Source of the DNA: Ideonella_A intermedia_A
GTDB lineage: Bacteria > Pseudomonadota > Gammaproteobacteria > Burkholderiales > Burkholderiaceae_C
Direction: 5' to 3'
DNA length: 64,000 nt
Assembly: GCA_943370175.1 (NCBI GenBank)
Contig: CALRPU020000025.1
Coordinates: forward strand, 17,000 to 80,999
Every line of letters begins with the position of its first letter. The stretch's first letter is position 1. Shown piece by piece: positions 35,928 to 45,209 of the stretch. Below the pieces are notes generated by a model. The model searched no databases. It had not been told where the DNA came from and saw nothing but the letters and a program-made list of their open reading frames with translations. The position numbers were made by a program, and so were the translations under genes.

Positions 35928-37007
35928 TCACGCGCTTGGCGCGCGGACCGCGTTGAAGGCCTCGGGCAGGGGGCTGGTCACCTCCACGCGCTCGCCAGTG
36001 GCCGGGTGGTCAAAGGCCAGCCAGCGGGCGTGCAGCAGCATGCGTTCGCAGCGCCCAGCGCCGGGCACTTCGCCCCGCGCCCAACAGCGGTTCAACGCGA
36101 AATCACCGTATTTTGGATCGCCCAGGATCGGGTGACCCGCCTGCGCCAGGTGAACGCGGATCTGGTGGGTGCGCCCCGTCTTGATGGTGACGTCGAGCAA
36201 GGTGCAGCCGTTGAACGATTGCTGCACCTTGACGAGGCTGATGGCGCGGCGGCCTTCCGGGTGGTCGGCGTCGACCGCCAGCACGTGGCGTTCGCCGCGC
36301 GCGTCCAGGGTCTTGTGCAGCGCGACATCGATCACCTTCAGGCGCGGCGGCCAGGCCCCCACCACCACCGCAGCGTAGGTCTTGCCCACCGGCTGCTCAG
36401 ACGGGCGGCGGGCGAACTGGTCCTGAAGCGCCACGAGTGCGCTGCGCTTCTTGGCCAGCATCAGGATGCCCGAGGTCTCGCGGTCGATGCGGTGGACCAG
36501 TTCGAGAAAGCGCGCCTGCGGCCGGGCGCGGCGCAGCTGCTCGATCACGCCGAAGCTGACACCGGACCCGCCGTGCACCGCCGTGCCCGCGGGCTTGTCG
36601 ATGACCAGCAGGTGGTCGTCCTCGAACAGCACCGGGAATTCGCGTGGCGGCGCGGCGACGGCCTGCGCCTGGGGCTCGGCCACCCGCACCGGCGGGATGC
36701 GCACCTCGTCGCCCAGGGCGAGCTTGGTGTCCGCCGAAGCGCGGCCCTTGTTGACGCGGACTTCGCCGCTGCGGATCACGCGGTAGACGTGGGTCTTGGG
36801 CACGCCCTTGAGCCGGCGCAGAAGGAAGTTGTCCAGGCGCTGGCCTGCCGCGCCGTCGTCCACCACCACCCGCTGGACCGCGGGCGCGGCGCCCGGGTCG
36901 GCCGTGCCGTCGGACGGGGCCGACCCCGGTGTGTTTGCCGCCAGGAACGCCGCCGTTGCGGGCAGCGCTTTGGCGGACCGTTTGGCCCCTATAATCCGAC
37001 CCGCCAC
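35928..37007 (-). CDS. rluC: 23S rRNA pseudouridine synthase RluC
   Basis: A 359-residue enzyme with an S4 RNA-binding domain (DNFLLRRLKGVPKTHVYRVIRSGEVRVNKG) and a RluA-type catalytic domain with the Asp in VHRIDRETSGILM. RluC modifies U955, U2504 and U2580 in E. coli 23S rRNA. No ATG suits the N-terminus. The GTG at 37007 is the most reasonable start but lacks a clear ribosome site and overlaps the rne -10 region, so the true start could be slightly downstream. It diverges from rne. Confidence 0.9.
   Translation of the reverse strand: MAGRIIGAKRSAKALPATAAFLAANTPGSAPSDGTADPGAAPAVQRVVVDDGAAGQRLDNFLLRRLKGVPKTHVYRVIRSGEVRVNKGRASADTKLALGDEVRIPPVRVAEPQAQAVAAPPREFPVLFEDDHLLVIDKPAGTAVHGGSGVSFGVIEQLRRARPQARFLELVHRIDRETSGILMLAKKRSALVALQDQFARRPSEQPVGKTYAAVVVGAWPPRLKVIDVALHKTLDARGERHVLAVDADHPEGRRAISLVKVQQSFNGCTLLDVTIKTGRTHQIRVHLAQAGHPILGDPKYGDFALNRCWARGEVPGAGRCERMLLHARWLAFDHPATGERVEVTSPLPEAFNAVRAPSA
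36990..36995 (+). promoter_or_regulatory. Probable -10 box of the rne promoter
   Basis: A perfect TATAAT hexamer at 36990-36995 in a GC-rich setting, facing rne. The best -35 candidate (TTGGCG at 36970) has too short a spacer, so this may be an extended or weak promoter. Transcription from here would give a leader of about 665 nt. Confidence 0.55.
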
Positions 37008-37668
37008 ATTGTTACCGTAAGTGTTTGATTTTCCAGAGTTTAACGTTGCTCGGCTTTGGCAACGACCGCACGAGCGGCACGGTGAGGCAGTTGGGCCCAG
37101 CCCAACACCCAGGTGATGCAACGCAGCGGGCCACTGGTTGGCGGTTTTCCAAGGTGAAACCGCGATCGGCCGCCCACTGCGGCAGAGAAATCGAAGAACG
37201 AACCCCGATCAAAGGTCTTCCAGGTGGAAGACGCGCGGCGGCCCGCCAGACGGCGCGCAGCGGCAAATCACTTCCACCTGCGTCCAGTGAACCCACGCGG
37301 ATGTTGTTGCCTGCCCCCATTGTCCCGCGCGCTCGGCGTGCACCGCTGCGGCCATCAGCCGCCCGCCGTGCCTCACGCCACAGCGCCCTGGCTCGGGCCA
37401 TCGACAAGCCCCACGAGCTGCCCTGCCCCCGGCCGACCCGGCCCGGCGGCATCCAGCCCTCCGCCAACGCCACTGCCACGCACGCGCCAACGCTGCCTGA
37501 ACGGCCGGTCTGCTGACCACACCGTTCACTCGCGGTCCAGGGCGATTCCTTCCGGTTCCTCCACGTTTCTCGTGCATCGAAGCGGCGCCCCCGGTGTTCA
37601 CCGGTGGCGCTTGTCAGTGATGCGCAGCCACCCGCCAGGCGGGGTGGGCTGCGCACGAAGGAGTGCAC
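37008..37668 (+). ncRNA. Long structured 5' leader of rne; no protein gene
   Basis: About 660 bp between the rluC start and the rne start hold no credible ORF. Several stems are visible: CGTTGC/GCAACG (37044-37064), GTTGGGC/GCCCAAC (37090-37106) and a strong hairpin at 37621-37655 just before the ribosome site. In E. coli the rne 5' leader is long and structured and lets RNase E cleave its own mRNA, so an analogous feedback element is likely. That function is inferred from position and structure. Confidence 0.6.
37621..37655 (+). promoter_or_regulatory. Hairpin immediately before the rne ribosome site
   Basis: TGCGCAGCC plus ACCC pairs with GGGT plus GGGCTGCGCA, with one bulged G and an 8-nt loop, making a stem of about 13 bp. 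The AAGGAG site (37658-37663) begins three bases after the stem and the ATG is at 37669, so folding could limit ribosome entry or present a cleavage site. Confidence 0.6.
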
Positions 37669-40600
37669 ATGAAACGCATGCTGATCAATGCGACGCAGCC
37701 AGAAGAACGGCGCCTCGCCATCGTCGACGGCCAGAAGCTGCTGGATTTCGAGACCGAGATCGAAGGGCGCGAACAGCGCAAGGGCAACATCTACAAGGCC
37801 GTCGTCACCCGCGTCGAGCCCTCGCTGGAGGCCTGCTTCGTCGATTACGGCGAGGACCGCCACGGCTTCCTGCCGTTCAAGGAAATTGCCAAGACCTATT
37901 TCCGTGAAGGCGTCAGCGTCCGCGACGCCAAGATCCAGGATGTGATCAGCAACGGCCAGGAACTGCTGGTCCAGGTCGAGAAGGAAGAGCGCGGCAACAA
38001 GGGCGCGGCGCTGACCACCTTCGTAAGCCTCGCTGGCCGCTACCTGGTGCTGATGCCCAACAACCCGCGTGGGGGCGGCGTGTCGCGCCGCATCGAGGGC
38101 GAGGACCGCGAGGAGCTGAAGGAAAACCTCGACCAGCTCGAGTACCCGAAGGGCATGAGCCTGATCGCCCGCACCGCCGGCATCGGACGCACCGCGCCCG
38201 AGCTGCAGTGGGACCTGAACTACATGCTCAAGCTCTGGGACGCCATCGACGGCGCCGCCAAGGCGGGCAAGGGCGCCTTCCTGATCTACCAGGAGTCCAG
38301 CCTGGTGATCCGCGCGATCCGCGACTACTTCACCGCCGACGTCGGCGAGATCCTGATCGACACCGACGACATCTACGACCAGGCGCAGCAGTTCATGCAG
38401 CACGTGATGCCGGAGACGGCTCACAAGGTGAAGCGCTACCGCGACGACGCGCCGCTGTTCAGCCGCTTCCAGATCGAGCACCAGATCGAGACGGCCTTCA
38501 GCCGCACGGTCAACCTGCCCTCGGGCGGCGCCATCGTGATCGACCACACCGAGGCGCTGGTGTCGGTGGACGTCAACTCCGCGCGCAGCACCCGCGGCTC
38601 GGACATCGAGGAAACCGCCACCCGCACCAACCTGGAAGCGGCCGACGAGATCGCCCGCCAGATGCGCCTGCGCGACCTGGGCGGCCTGATCGTCGTCGAC
38701 TTCATCGACATGGAAGAGTCGAAGAACCGCCGCGAAGTGGAAACCCGGCTGCGCGATGCGCTGCGGCAGGACCGCGCCCGCGTGCAGTTCAGCACCATCA
38801 GCAAGTTCGGCCTGCTCGAACTGAGCCGCCAGCGCCTGCGCCCGGCGCTCAGCGAAGGCAGCCACATCACCTGCCCGCGCTGCAACGGCACCGGCCACAT
38901 CCGCGACACCGAGTCCAGCGCGCTGCAGATCCTGCGCATGGTCCAGGAAGAGTCGATGAAGGACAACACCGCCGCGGTGCACGTTCAAGTGCCGGTGGAG
39001 GTGACCAGCTTCCTGCTCAACGAGAAGCGCACCGAGATCACCAAGATCGAACTGAAGCAGCGCGTGACCGTGCTGCTGGTGCCGAACAAGAACCTCGACA
39101 CGCCGAACTATCGGCTCGAGCGCCTGCGCCACGACGACCCGCGTCTGGAAAACCTGCAGGCGAGCTACACGATGATCGACGACGTCGAGGACGAGGTGGG
39201 CATCACCCGCCGCCGCGACTCGAACGACCGGGTCAAGCCCAAGCAGGAGCCGGTGATCAAGGGCATCCTGCCCGAAACGCCTGCGCCGGTGGCCGTGCCG
39301 AAGCCCGAACCCGTGGTCATCGCGACCGCGCCAGCCCCGGCCCCGGTGGCGGCACCTGCCATCGCACCGGCTGCGCCGGTGGACGCCGGCGGTGGCTTCT
39401 TTGGTTGGGTCAAGCGCCTGTTCGGCGCGGGCGCGCCGGCCGCTGCGCCCGCGGTTGCCACGCCCGTCGCCGCCCCCGTTCCCACCGCGCCCACCGAGGA
39501 CACCGCACCGCGGCGCAACGACCGAGGCCAACGCAATGGCCGCGGCGGCCGCGATGGCAAGCGCGGTGAACGCGGCGATCGCGGCGAGGGCCGACCGGAA
39601 ACCCGCGAAGGCCGTGAGCCGCGCGAAGGCCGTGAGCCACGCGAAGCCCGCGACACCCGCGGCGAGCGCGGACCGCGCCCCGAACGCAACGGCGACCGAC
39701 CGGAAGGCAGTGAACCGCGCGAAGGCCGCGGCCGCCGCGGTGGCCGTGGCGACCGCAGCGACCTGACCACTCAGGCAGACCCGGGCGCCGAGCGCACCGT
39801 CAACGTCGACGCGCCGCGCGAACCGCGTGAGGGACGCGAGGGGCGTGAAGGCGGTCGGCGCGGTGGACGCGGTGAACGCGGCGAGCGCGACCTGGCCCGC
39901 CCGAACCCAACGGCCGAGCCGAGCACCGACGATCTGGTGCCAATCAACGCCTTCGCCGACACACAGCCCGGTTTGCCGGCCGCTGAGGCCAGCGACACCG
40001 CCGACGGCCGCGAGGGCCGCGATGGCCGGCGCCGCCGCCGCGGTGGACGCGGCCGGGACCGCGAAGACCAGGCAGCGACGACCGACGCCCCCACCGCGGA
40101 GACCCTGGTCGCTGACGGTGCGCAGGCCGCAGCGGTGTCGGGCGAACCCGGCATCGACCGTGCCGACGACGCGACGGGCCCTGCCGACGCGGCGGGCGGT
40201 GACGGCAGCGAGCGCAGTGACCGCGACGGTCGCCGCCGCGGACGCGGGGGCCGAGGCCGCCGCGAGCGTGGCGAGGACCAGGGCAACGCCTCGGTGCACG
40301 GCACCGAGGTCTCCGAAGCGCTCGACGGTGCCACGCCGTTCGCTGCGGCCGTCTTGCCGGTGAGCGGTGCCGCGCCGCAGGCCCTGGACGACCGTTCCGC
40401 CGCGCCGGTGCAGGCCGACGACCTGGCGCCGGTGGCAACCAGCGCCGCGCCGTCCAACGTTGTGACCGACGGTGCCATGCCAGCGATGGCCGAGGTCGCG
40501 TCGCCGGCAACCGCAACCGCAACCTCAGCCGCGCCCGCGCCCGAGCCGGCATCGGCAGAAGCCCCTGCACCGGTCGCCTTGGTGACCGCTCCGGCGGTCC

Positions 40601-40878
40601 CGGCGGCGCCCGTTGCGCCGACCAACCTCCGCTACGAGCTGCCGATGGACGCGCTGCAGCACCTGGCCGAGCGCGCCGGCCTGCAATGGGTCAATTCGGA
40701 CGCCACGAAGGTCCAGGCGGTTCAGGACGCGATGGCGCGCGAGCCGAAGCCCATCCACGTCCCGCGCGAGATCAAGCCGGTGACGTTGGTGGACGAAGGC
40801 CCGCTGGTGCTCGTCGAAACCCGCAAGGACCTGTCGCAGGTGCGCCTGCCCTTTGAAGGCGGCGCCAGCGCCAGCTGA
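37669..40878 (+). CDS. rne: Ribonuclease E
   Basis: A 1069-residue endoribonuclease and degradosome scaffold. The N-terminal catalytic half has the S1 domain (about 36-120), the Mg-binding Asp pair D301 (SVDVNSARS) and D344 (VVDFIDM), and the zinc-link C402/C405 in CPRCNGTGH. From about residue 520 the protein is disordered: Pro/Ala-rich linkers, a membrane-helix-like segment GGGFFGWVKRLFG, and two Arg/Gly/Glu-rich RNA-binding stretches. A conserved short motif follows near the C-terminus (LRYELPMDALQHLAERAGLQ). AAGGAG is correctly placed before the ATG at 37669. It matures rRNA and tRNA and starts mRNA decay. Confidence 0.97.
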   Translation: MKRMLINATQPEERRLAIVDGQKLLDFETEIEGREQRKGNIYKAVVTRVEPSLEACFVDYGEDRHGFLPFKEIAKTYFREGVSVRDAKIQDVISNGQELLVQVEKEERGNKGAALTTFVSLAGRYLVLMPNNPRGGGVSRRIEGEDREELKENLDQLEYPKGMSLIARTAGIGRTAPELQWDLNYMLKLWDAIDGAAKAGKGAFLIYQESSLVIRAIRDYFTADVGEILIDTDDIYDQAQQFMQHVMPETAHKVKRYRDDAPLFSRFQIEHQIETAFSRTVNLPSGGAIVIDHTEALVSVDVNSARSTRGSDIEETATRTNLEAADEIARQMRLRDLGGLIVVDFIDMEESKNRREVETRLRDALRQDRARVQFSTISKFGLLELSRQRLRPALSEGSHITCPRCNGTGHIRDTESSALQILRMVQEESMKDNTAAVHVQVPVEVTSFLLNEKRTEITKIELKQRVTVLLVPNKNLDTPNYRLERLRHDDPRLENLQASYTMIDDVEDEVGITRRRDSNDRVKPKQEPVIKGILPETPAPVAVPKPEPVVIATAPAPAPVAAPAIAPAAPVDAGGGFFGWVKRLFGAGAPAAAPAVATPVAAPVPTAPTEDTAPRRNDRGQRNGRGGRDGKRGERGDRGEGRPETREGREPREGREPREARDTRGERGPRPERNGDRPEGSEPREGRGRRGGRGDRSDLTTQADPGAERTVNVDAPREPREGREGREGGRRGGRGERGERDLARPNPTAEPSTDDLVPINAFADTQPGLPAAEASDTADGREGRDGRRRRRGGRGRDREDQAATTDAPTAETLVADGAQAAAVSGEPGIDRADDATGPADAAGGDGSERSDRDGRRRGRGGRGRRERGEDQGNASVHGTEVSEALDGATPFAAAVLPVSGAAPQALDDRSAAPVQADDLAPVATSAAPSNVVTDGAMPAMAEVASPATATATSAAPAPEPASAEAPAPVALVTAPAVPAAPVAPTNLRYELPMDALQHLAERAGLQWVNSDATKVQAVQDAMAREPKPIHVPREIKPVTLVDEGPLVLVETRKDLSQVRLPFEGGASAS

Positions 40879-40893
40879 AGGTTCAGGCCCCTG

Positions 40894-42072
40894 TCAGGGC
40901 AGGCGCTCCAGCGCGTGCTGATACGGGGCCTGATGCATGAGATCGTCCCACGCCACCGGCGGTGACGTGGGAATCAGGTCGATTCGGCGCTGTTCGCTGT
41001 CCGGGTCGGCCGTCCACCGGCCCTGGGCCTGCGCTTGGGCCAGGCCATCCAGCAGGCTGTCAACCGCCGCGCCCCCGTCGACGGACTGGTTGCACAGCAG
41101 CACCATGTCACAGCCGGCATTGATCGCCTCCACGGCGGCTTCGGTGTAGGTCAGCGTCACCCCATCGATCGCGCGGGCACCCGCCATGCTCAGGTCGTCG
41201 CTGAAGATGGCCCCTTGAAAGGCCAACTGCTGGCGCAGGATGTCCTTCAACCACCGCGCAGAAAACCCGGCCGGCCGGTGGTCCACCTTCGGGTAGACCA
41301 CATGGGCGGGCATGACACTGGTCAGGCTGGTGCTCAGCCACTGGTACGGCCGCGCGTCATCGTTGAGCAGCGTGTTCAGGCTGCGCCGGTCCACCGGGGT
41401 GTCGACGTGGCTGTCGGCCTTGACGTGGCCGTGTCCCGGGAAGTGCTTGCCACAGTTGGCCATGCCGGCCTGCAGCAGCCCGTGCATCAGGCTTTTGGCG
41501 AGCATCGCCACCACGCGCGGGTCACGGTGGAACGCCCGGTCCCCGATGACGCCGCTGTTGCCATGGTCGAGGTCCAGTACCGGGGTGAAACTCAGGTCGA
41601 CCCCGCAGGCCCGCAACTCGGCACCGAGCACATGGCCCGTGGCCGTGGCCGCGTCGGTGGCGCTCAAGGCGTCGCGCATCCACTGTTCGCCCAGGGTGCG
41701 CATGGCCGGCAAGTGGGTGAAGCCGTCGGTGCGAAAGCGCTGCACGCGGCCGCCTTCGTGGTCCACGCACACCAACACGTCGGGGCGTTCGGCCTTGATG
41801 GCGGCGACCAGCTCGGTCAGCTGAATGCGGTCCCGCCAATTGCGGGAAAACAGGATCAGGCCGCCCGTCATGGGATGCCGCAAGCGACGTCGATCGTCGG
41901 CCGTCAGGCTCAGCCCGGCGACGTCGAGCACCACCGGCGCATGGGCCGGGCCGCCCGTTTGAAGGCCGTGGACGGCACCAGCAGCACGCGGTCGGCGGGC
42001 AGGCGACGCCGAGGCGGGCCTGGGCGCCTGCTGAGTCGGGTTGGACGGGGTGGGCTGGGGGGACTTGGCCAT
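40894..42072 (-). CDS. nagZ: Beta-N-acetylhexosaminidase NagZ
   Basis: A 392-residue glycoside hydrolase family 3 enzyme, with the family motif KHFPGHGHVKADSHVDTP and the nucleophile Asp in FSDDLSMAGA. It removes GlcNAc from anhydro-muropeptides during cell-wall recycling in the cytoplasm. An unstructured Pro/Ala-rich N-terminal extension of about 45 residues precedes the catalytic domain; no signal peptide. I use the ATG at 42072. It is the last gene of the long minus-strand series and converges on rne with a 15-bp gap. Confidence 0.93.
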   Translation of the reverse strand: MAKSPQPTPSNPTQQAPRPASASPARRPRAAGAVHGLQTGGPAHAPVVLDVAGLSLTADDRRRLRHPMTGGLILFSRNWRDRIQLTELVAAIKAERPDVLVCVDHEGGRVQRFRTDGFTHLPAMRTLGEQWMRDALSATDAATATGHVLGAELRACGVDLSFTPVLDLDHGNSGVIGDRAFHRDPRVVAMLAKSLMHGLLQAGMANCGKHFPGHGHVKADSHVDTPVDRRSLNTLLNDDARPYQWLSTSLTSVMPAHVVYPKVDHRPAGFSARWLKDILRQQLAFQGAIFSDDLSMAGARAIDGVTLTYTEAAVEAINAGCDMVLLCNQSVDGGAAVDSLLDGLAQAQAQGRWTADPDSEQRRIDLIPTSPPVAWDDLMHQAPYQHALERLP

Positions 42073-42083
42073 GGCAGCGTTTG

Positions 42084-42536
42084 TCAAAGGTCAGGGGAAC
42101 GAAAGGGAGGCGCGGGCGGGAACGTCACCGAGGTCGCGCCGGTGTCGGGCCGCTCGACGACCACGAAGCTGGTCGCGTAGTCGGTCTCGTCGCTGACGCT
42201 GACCCAAGCGGAAAGGCCGCGCTCATCGAACCAGGTCGAGAGGGCCCCATGCAGCCGGACCACCGGCTGCCCGGTGGGCCGGTTGAGCACCTCGCAGTGG
42301 CGCCAGGTCATGGGCATGCGCATGCCCATGCCGATGGCCTTGGAGAAGGCCTCCTTGGCCGAGAAGCGGGTGGCGAGGTAGCTGATGCCCCTCGCCTCGA
42401 CCTTTGACAGTCGGGCGTGAAACACCGGCAACTCGCTGGGTCCGAGCACCCTTTCTGCGAACCGGTCCCCGCGTCGACGCCAGGCCTCACGGACGCGTCG
42501 AACGTCACAGACGTCGGTGCCGATGCCGAAGATCAC
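42084..42536 (-). CDS. acpS: Holo-[acyl-carrier-protein] synthase
   Basis: A 150-residue phosphopantetheinyl transferase starting MIFGIGTDVCDVRRV, with RFSAKEAFSKAIG holding the Mg-binding Glu. It attaches the 4'-phosphopantetheine arm to AcpP, whose gene is also in this window at 55.4 kb. About 15 extra residues at the C-terminus are Pro-rich. It sits 9 bp after pdxJ and 11 bp before nagZ. Confidence 0.95.
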   Translation of the reverse strand: MIFGIGTDVCDVRRVREAWRRRGDRFAERVLGPSELPVFHARLSKVEARGISYLATRFSAKEAFSKAIGMGMRMPMTWRHCEVLNRPTGQPVVRLHGALSTWFDERGLSAWVSVSDETDYATSFVVVERPDTGATSVTFPPAPPFRSPDL

Positions 42537-42545
42537 GGCGCCCGA

Positions 42546-43355
42546 TCAGGCGGCTTGAACGCGCTGGATGCAGCGCAGGTAGTCGCGCACCGTCTCTGCC
42601 AGCCCCAGTTCCAGGGCGTCGGCGATCAGGGCGTGCCCAATCGAGACCTCCTGGACGCCCGGGACGGCGGCGAGGAAATCGCCCAGGTTGGCCCGGTTCA
42701 GGTCGTGGCCCGCATTCACGCCCAGGCCCGCCGCCAGCGCGGCCTCGGCCGTGGCGGTGTAAGGCGCGAGCACCCGCCCGTGGTCGGGCGTGCCATGGGC
42801 GCGGGCATAGGCCTCGGTGTACAGCTCGACGCGGTCGGCACCCAGGCCGCGCACTGCCGACATGGCCTCAGGCTGCGGGTCCATGAACAGGCTCACGCGG
42901 GCGCCGAGGGCCTGGGCTTCGGCGATCAGCGGCCGCAGCCGCTCGTTGTCGGCCGGCAGATTCCAGCCATGGTCCGAGGTGGACTGGGCAACGCTGTCGG
43001 GCACGAAAGTGACCTGGTCGGGACAACGCCCTTGGGCGGCAAGGGTTCTCACCAAGTCCATCAGGTTGTGCAGCGGGTTGCCCTCGATGTTGTATTCGAC
43101 CTGCGGCCAATCGGCCAACAGGTCCGCCAGGTCGAAGACATCGTGCGTTCGGATGTGGCGCGCATCGGGCCGCGGGTGCACGGTGATGCCATGAGCACCC
43201 GCTTGCAACGCGAGGGTGGCGGCGCCGGTGACGCTGGGGATGGTCAGCGTGCGGGTGTTGCGCAGCAAAGCCACCTTGTTGAGGTTGACCGACAACGCGG
43301 TGCGGCCACGCTGGGCGTCCGCGCCCAGGGTGCCGGTCGTGATCATGGGGTTCAT
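42546..43355 (-). CDS. pdxJ: Pyridoxine 5'-phosphate synthase
   Basis: A 269-residue TIM-barrel enzyme condensing 1-deoxyxylulose 5-phosphate with 3-amino-2-oxopropyl phosphate in vitamin B6 synthesis. Diagnostic stretches are LSVNLNKVALLRNTR, AGAHGITVHPRPDARHI and the GLGVNAGHDLNRANL phosphate site. MNPMITTG gives two possible ATGs three codons apart. It lies between recO and acpS in the classic order. Confidence 0.96.
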   Translation of the reverse strand: MNPMITTGTLGADAQRGRTALSVNLNKVALLRNTRTLTIPSVTGAATLALQAGAHGITVHPRPDARHIRTHDVFDLADLLADWPQVEYNIEGNPLHNLMDLVRTLAAQGRCPDQVTFVPDSVAQSTSDHGWNLPADNERLRPLIAEAQALGARVSLFMDPQPEAMSAVRGLGADRVELYTEAYARAHGTPDHGRVLAPYTATAEAALAAGLGVNAGHDLNRANLGDFLAAVPGVQEVSIGHALIADALELGLAETVRDYLRCIQRVQAA

Positions 43356-43396
43356 GGTTCGGTCTCGTGGTCAGTCGGCGGGGCATGGCCGCGGGG

Positions 43397-44218
43397 TCAA
43401 CGCTCCAGGGCCTGCAGGTCGACCATCAGTTGCCGGGTGCGCAGGGTGGGCGTTCCCAAATGATAGTGAAGCACGCCGCGCAAGGCCTGGCGCCAGGACG
43501 GCAACGCCATCAGGCAGGCGGCCTGCAACGCGGGCAAACTCCCGTGGTCCAGCGCCGCCTGGGCCGCCATCAGCGCTTCGCCTGGCAGGTCGGTTTCGCC
43601 AAAGCCGTCGATCACGCCGCTGGCCCCGTTGAGCCGATAGACCCGCCTGGGCTCGACCGGTGCCAACGTCGCCGACACTGCCGCGAGGTCCGGCAACAAG
43701 CCGACCTGCTGCAACAGGCGCAGTTCAAACGCCCGCAGGGCCGATTGGGCGTGCAGGTCGTCGCGGCGGGCGTCGGTTCGGGCGTCGGTGCGGGCGTTCT
43801 CGAGGCCACCCAGGGCCGGCAGCGTGGCGGCGTACACGTCGAACAAGGCCGGGTGCGGGTCGTGCCGCGCCATCAGCTTCATCAGCAGTTCATTGAGGTA
43901 GAAGCCGCTGAACAATGCCGCGCCCGAGGGCAGCGTCGCACCACCAGCCCACTCGGCGCTGCGCAGGGTTTGCACTTCGGGCGTGCTGTCGTCGGGCGGC
44001 GCGGCGCGCGCAGCGCGACCGACACTGACCAGGATGCGCTGGAACGGCAGCAGCACACTGCGCAGCTGGGAGTGTGGTCGCTTGGCGCCCTTCGCGACCA
44101 CCACCAGTCGACCTTGCTCCCGGGTGAACAAGTCCACGATCAAGCTGGTTTCGCTCCAGCTGTACTGGTGCAGGACGAAGGCCGACAGCGGCGTCGGCGG
44201 GCGTCGCGCGGTCGGCAC
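43397..44218 (-). CDS. recO: DNA repair protein RecO
   Basis: A 273-residue protein with the RecO N-terminal OB fold (FVLHQYSWSETSLIVDLFTREQGRLVVVAKGAKR over two segments) and the helical C-terminal domain with FSGFYLNELLMKLM. The zinc-site cysteines found in some RecO proteins are absent, as is common in this group. The start is a GTG at 44218, 9 bp after the era stop. A short RTDARTDARRD repeat occurs in the middle. RecO loads RecA with RecR at gaps. Confidence 0.9.
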   Translation of the reverse strand: MPTARRPPTPLSAFVLHQYSWSETSLIVDLFTREQGRLVVVAKGAKRPHSQLRSVLLPFQRILVSVGRAARAAPPDDSTPEVQTLRSAEWAGGATLPSGAALFSGFYLNELLMKLMARHDPHPALFDVYAATLPALGGLENARTDARTDARRDDLHAQSALRAFELRLLQQVGLLPDLAAVSATLAPVEPRRVYRLNGASGVIDGFGETDLPGEALMAAQAALDHGSLPALQAACLMALPSWRQALRGVLHYHLGTPTLRTRQLMVDLQALER

Positions 44219-44227
44219 GCGTGCGGC

Positions 44228-45196
44228 CTATTCGTAGCCGTAGCTGCGCAGGTGGTCTTCGTCGTCGGCCCAACCGGAGCGCACCTTCACCCACAGCTCA
44301 AGGAAGACCTTGCCGTCCATCAGCGTCTCCAGCTCCTGGCGCGCCTCGCTGCCAATGCGCTTGAGCACCGCACCGCCATCCCCAATGACCATGCCCTTGT
44401 GGGCGTCCCGTTCGACGACGATGCTGGCGGCGATGCGCCTGAGGCGGCCCTCCTCTTCGAACTTGTCGATGACCACGGTCGAGGTGTAAGGCAGCTCGTC
44501 ACCGGTCAAGCGAAACAACTTCTCCCGAATGATCTCGCTCGCCAGGAAGCGCTCGCTGCGGTCGGTCAACGCGTCTTCCTCATAAAACCAGTCCTGTTGT
44601 GGCAGGTAGGGTTCGAGGATGGTGAGCAGACGTGCCACATCGGTCGCCTTGCGGGCGCTGAGCGGCACAAACTCGGCGAATGGATGACGGTCCTGCATGC
44701 CCTTCAGCCACGGCGCAAGTTCCGCCCGGCGGTGCACGGCGTCCAGCTTGTTCGCCACGAGAAAAACCGGAGGGGCACCTTCCCCGCCAGCCTTGGCCAG
44801 CAGCGCAAGCACCTTGGCGTCGTCGAGGCCAAACCGCCCGGCCTCGACCACGAACAACACCACATCGACGTCCGACAAGACCCCCTGCACCGTGCGATTG
44901 AGGTTGCGGTTCAACGCCGCCGAGTGCTTGGTCTGGAACCCGGGCGTGTCGATGAAGACGAATTGGCTGCCGCCCTGGGTGCGGATGCCATTGATCCGGT
45001 GCCGAGTGGTCTGCGCTTTGCTGGAGGTGATGCTGACCTTCTGACCCACCAGGGCGTTCAGCAGCGTGGACTTGCCCACATTCGGTCGACCGACGATGGC
45101 GACCCAGCCGCACCGGCGGTTGCCCACGGCCGCGGACGGTGGCGATGATTCGATGCCGCCCGGCGGCACGGCAGGGCGGTCTTCAGGTGAATTCAT
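44228..45196 (-). CDS. era: GTPase Era
   Basis: A 322-residue ribosome-assembly GTPase with G1 GRPNVGKST, G3 DTPG, G4 NKLD and a C-terminal KH domain (VIGDGGAVLKRIGSEARQEL, then FLELWVKVRSGWADDEDHLRSYGY). It binds the 3' end of 16S rRNA. The ATG at 45196 is used; about 30 non-conserved residues precede the G domain. It starts 13 bp after rnc, its usual neighbour. Confidence 0.96.
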   Translation of the reverse strand: MNSPEDRPAVPPGGIESSPPSAAVGNRRCGWVAIVGRPNVGKSTLLNALVGQKVSITSSKAQTTRHRINGIRTQGGSQFVFIDTPGFQTKHSAALNRNLNRTVQGVLSDVDVVLFVVEAGRFGLDDAKVLALLAKAGGEGAPPVFLVANKLDAVHRRAELAPWLKGMQDRHPFAEFVPLSARKATDVARLLTILEPYLPQQDWFYEEDALTDRSERFLASEIIREKLFRLTGDELPYTSTVVIDKFEEEGRLRRIAASIVVERDAHKGMVIGDGGAVLKRIGSEARQELETLMDGKVFLELWVKVRSGWADDEDHLRSYGYE

Positions 45197-45209
45197 GGGC
45201 AACGCCAGT

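Noticed and set aside
37025..37516. A 163-residue frame in the rne leader
   Set aside because: Starts with TTG without ribosome site, has Arg/Pro/Ala shadow composition and crosses predicted RNA stems.
37012..40299. A 1095-residue open frame opposite rne
   Set aside because: It mirrors the RNase E coding sequence, has shadow-like Val/Ala/Gly composition and no ribosome site. High GC leaves long antisense frames open.
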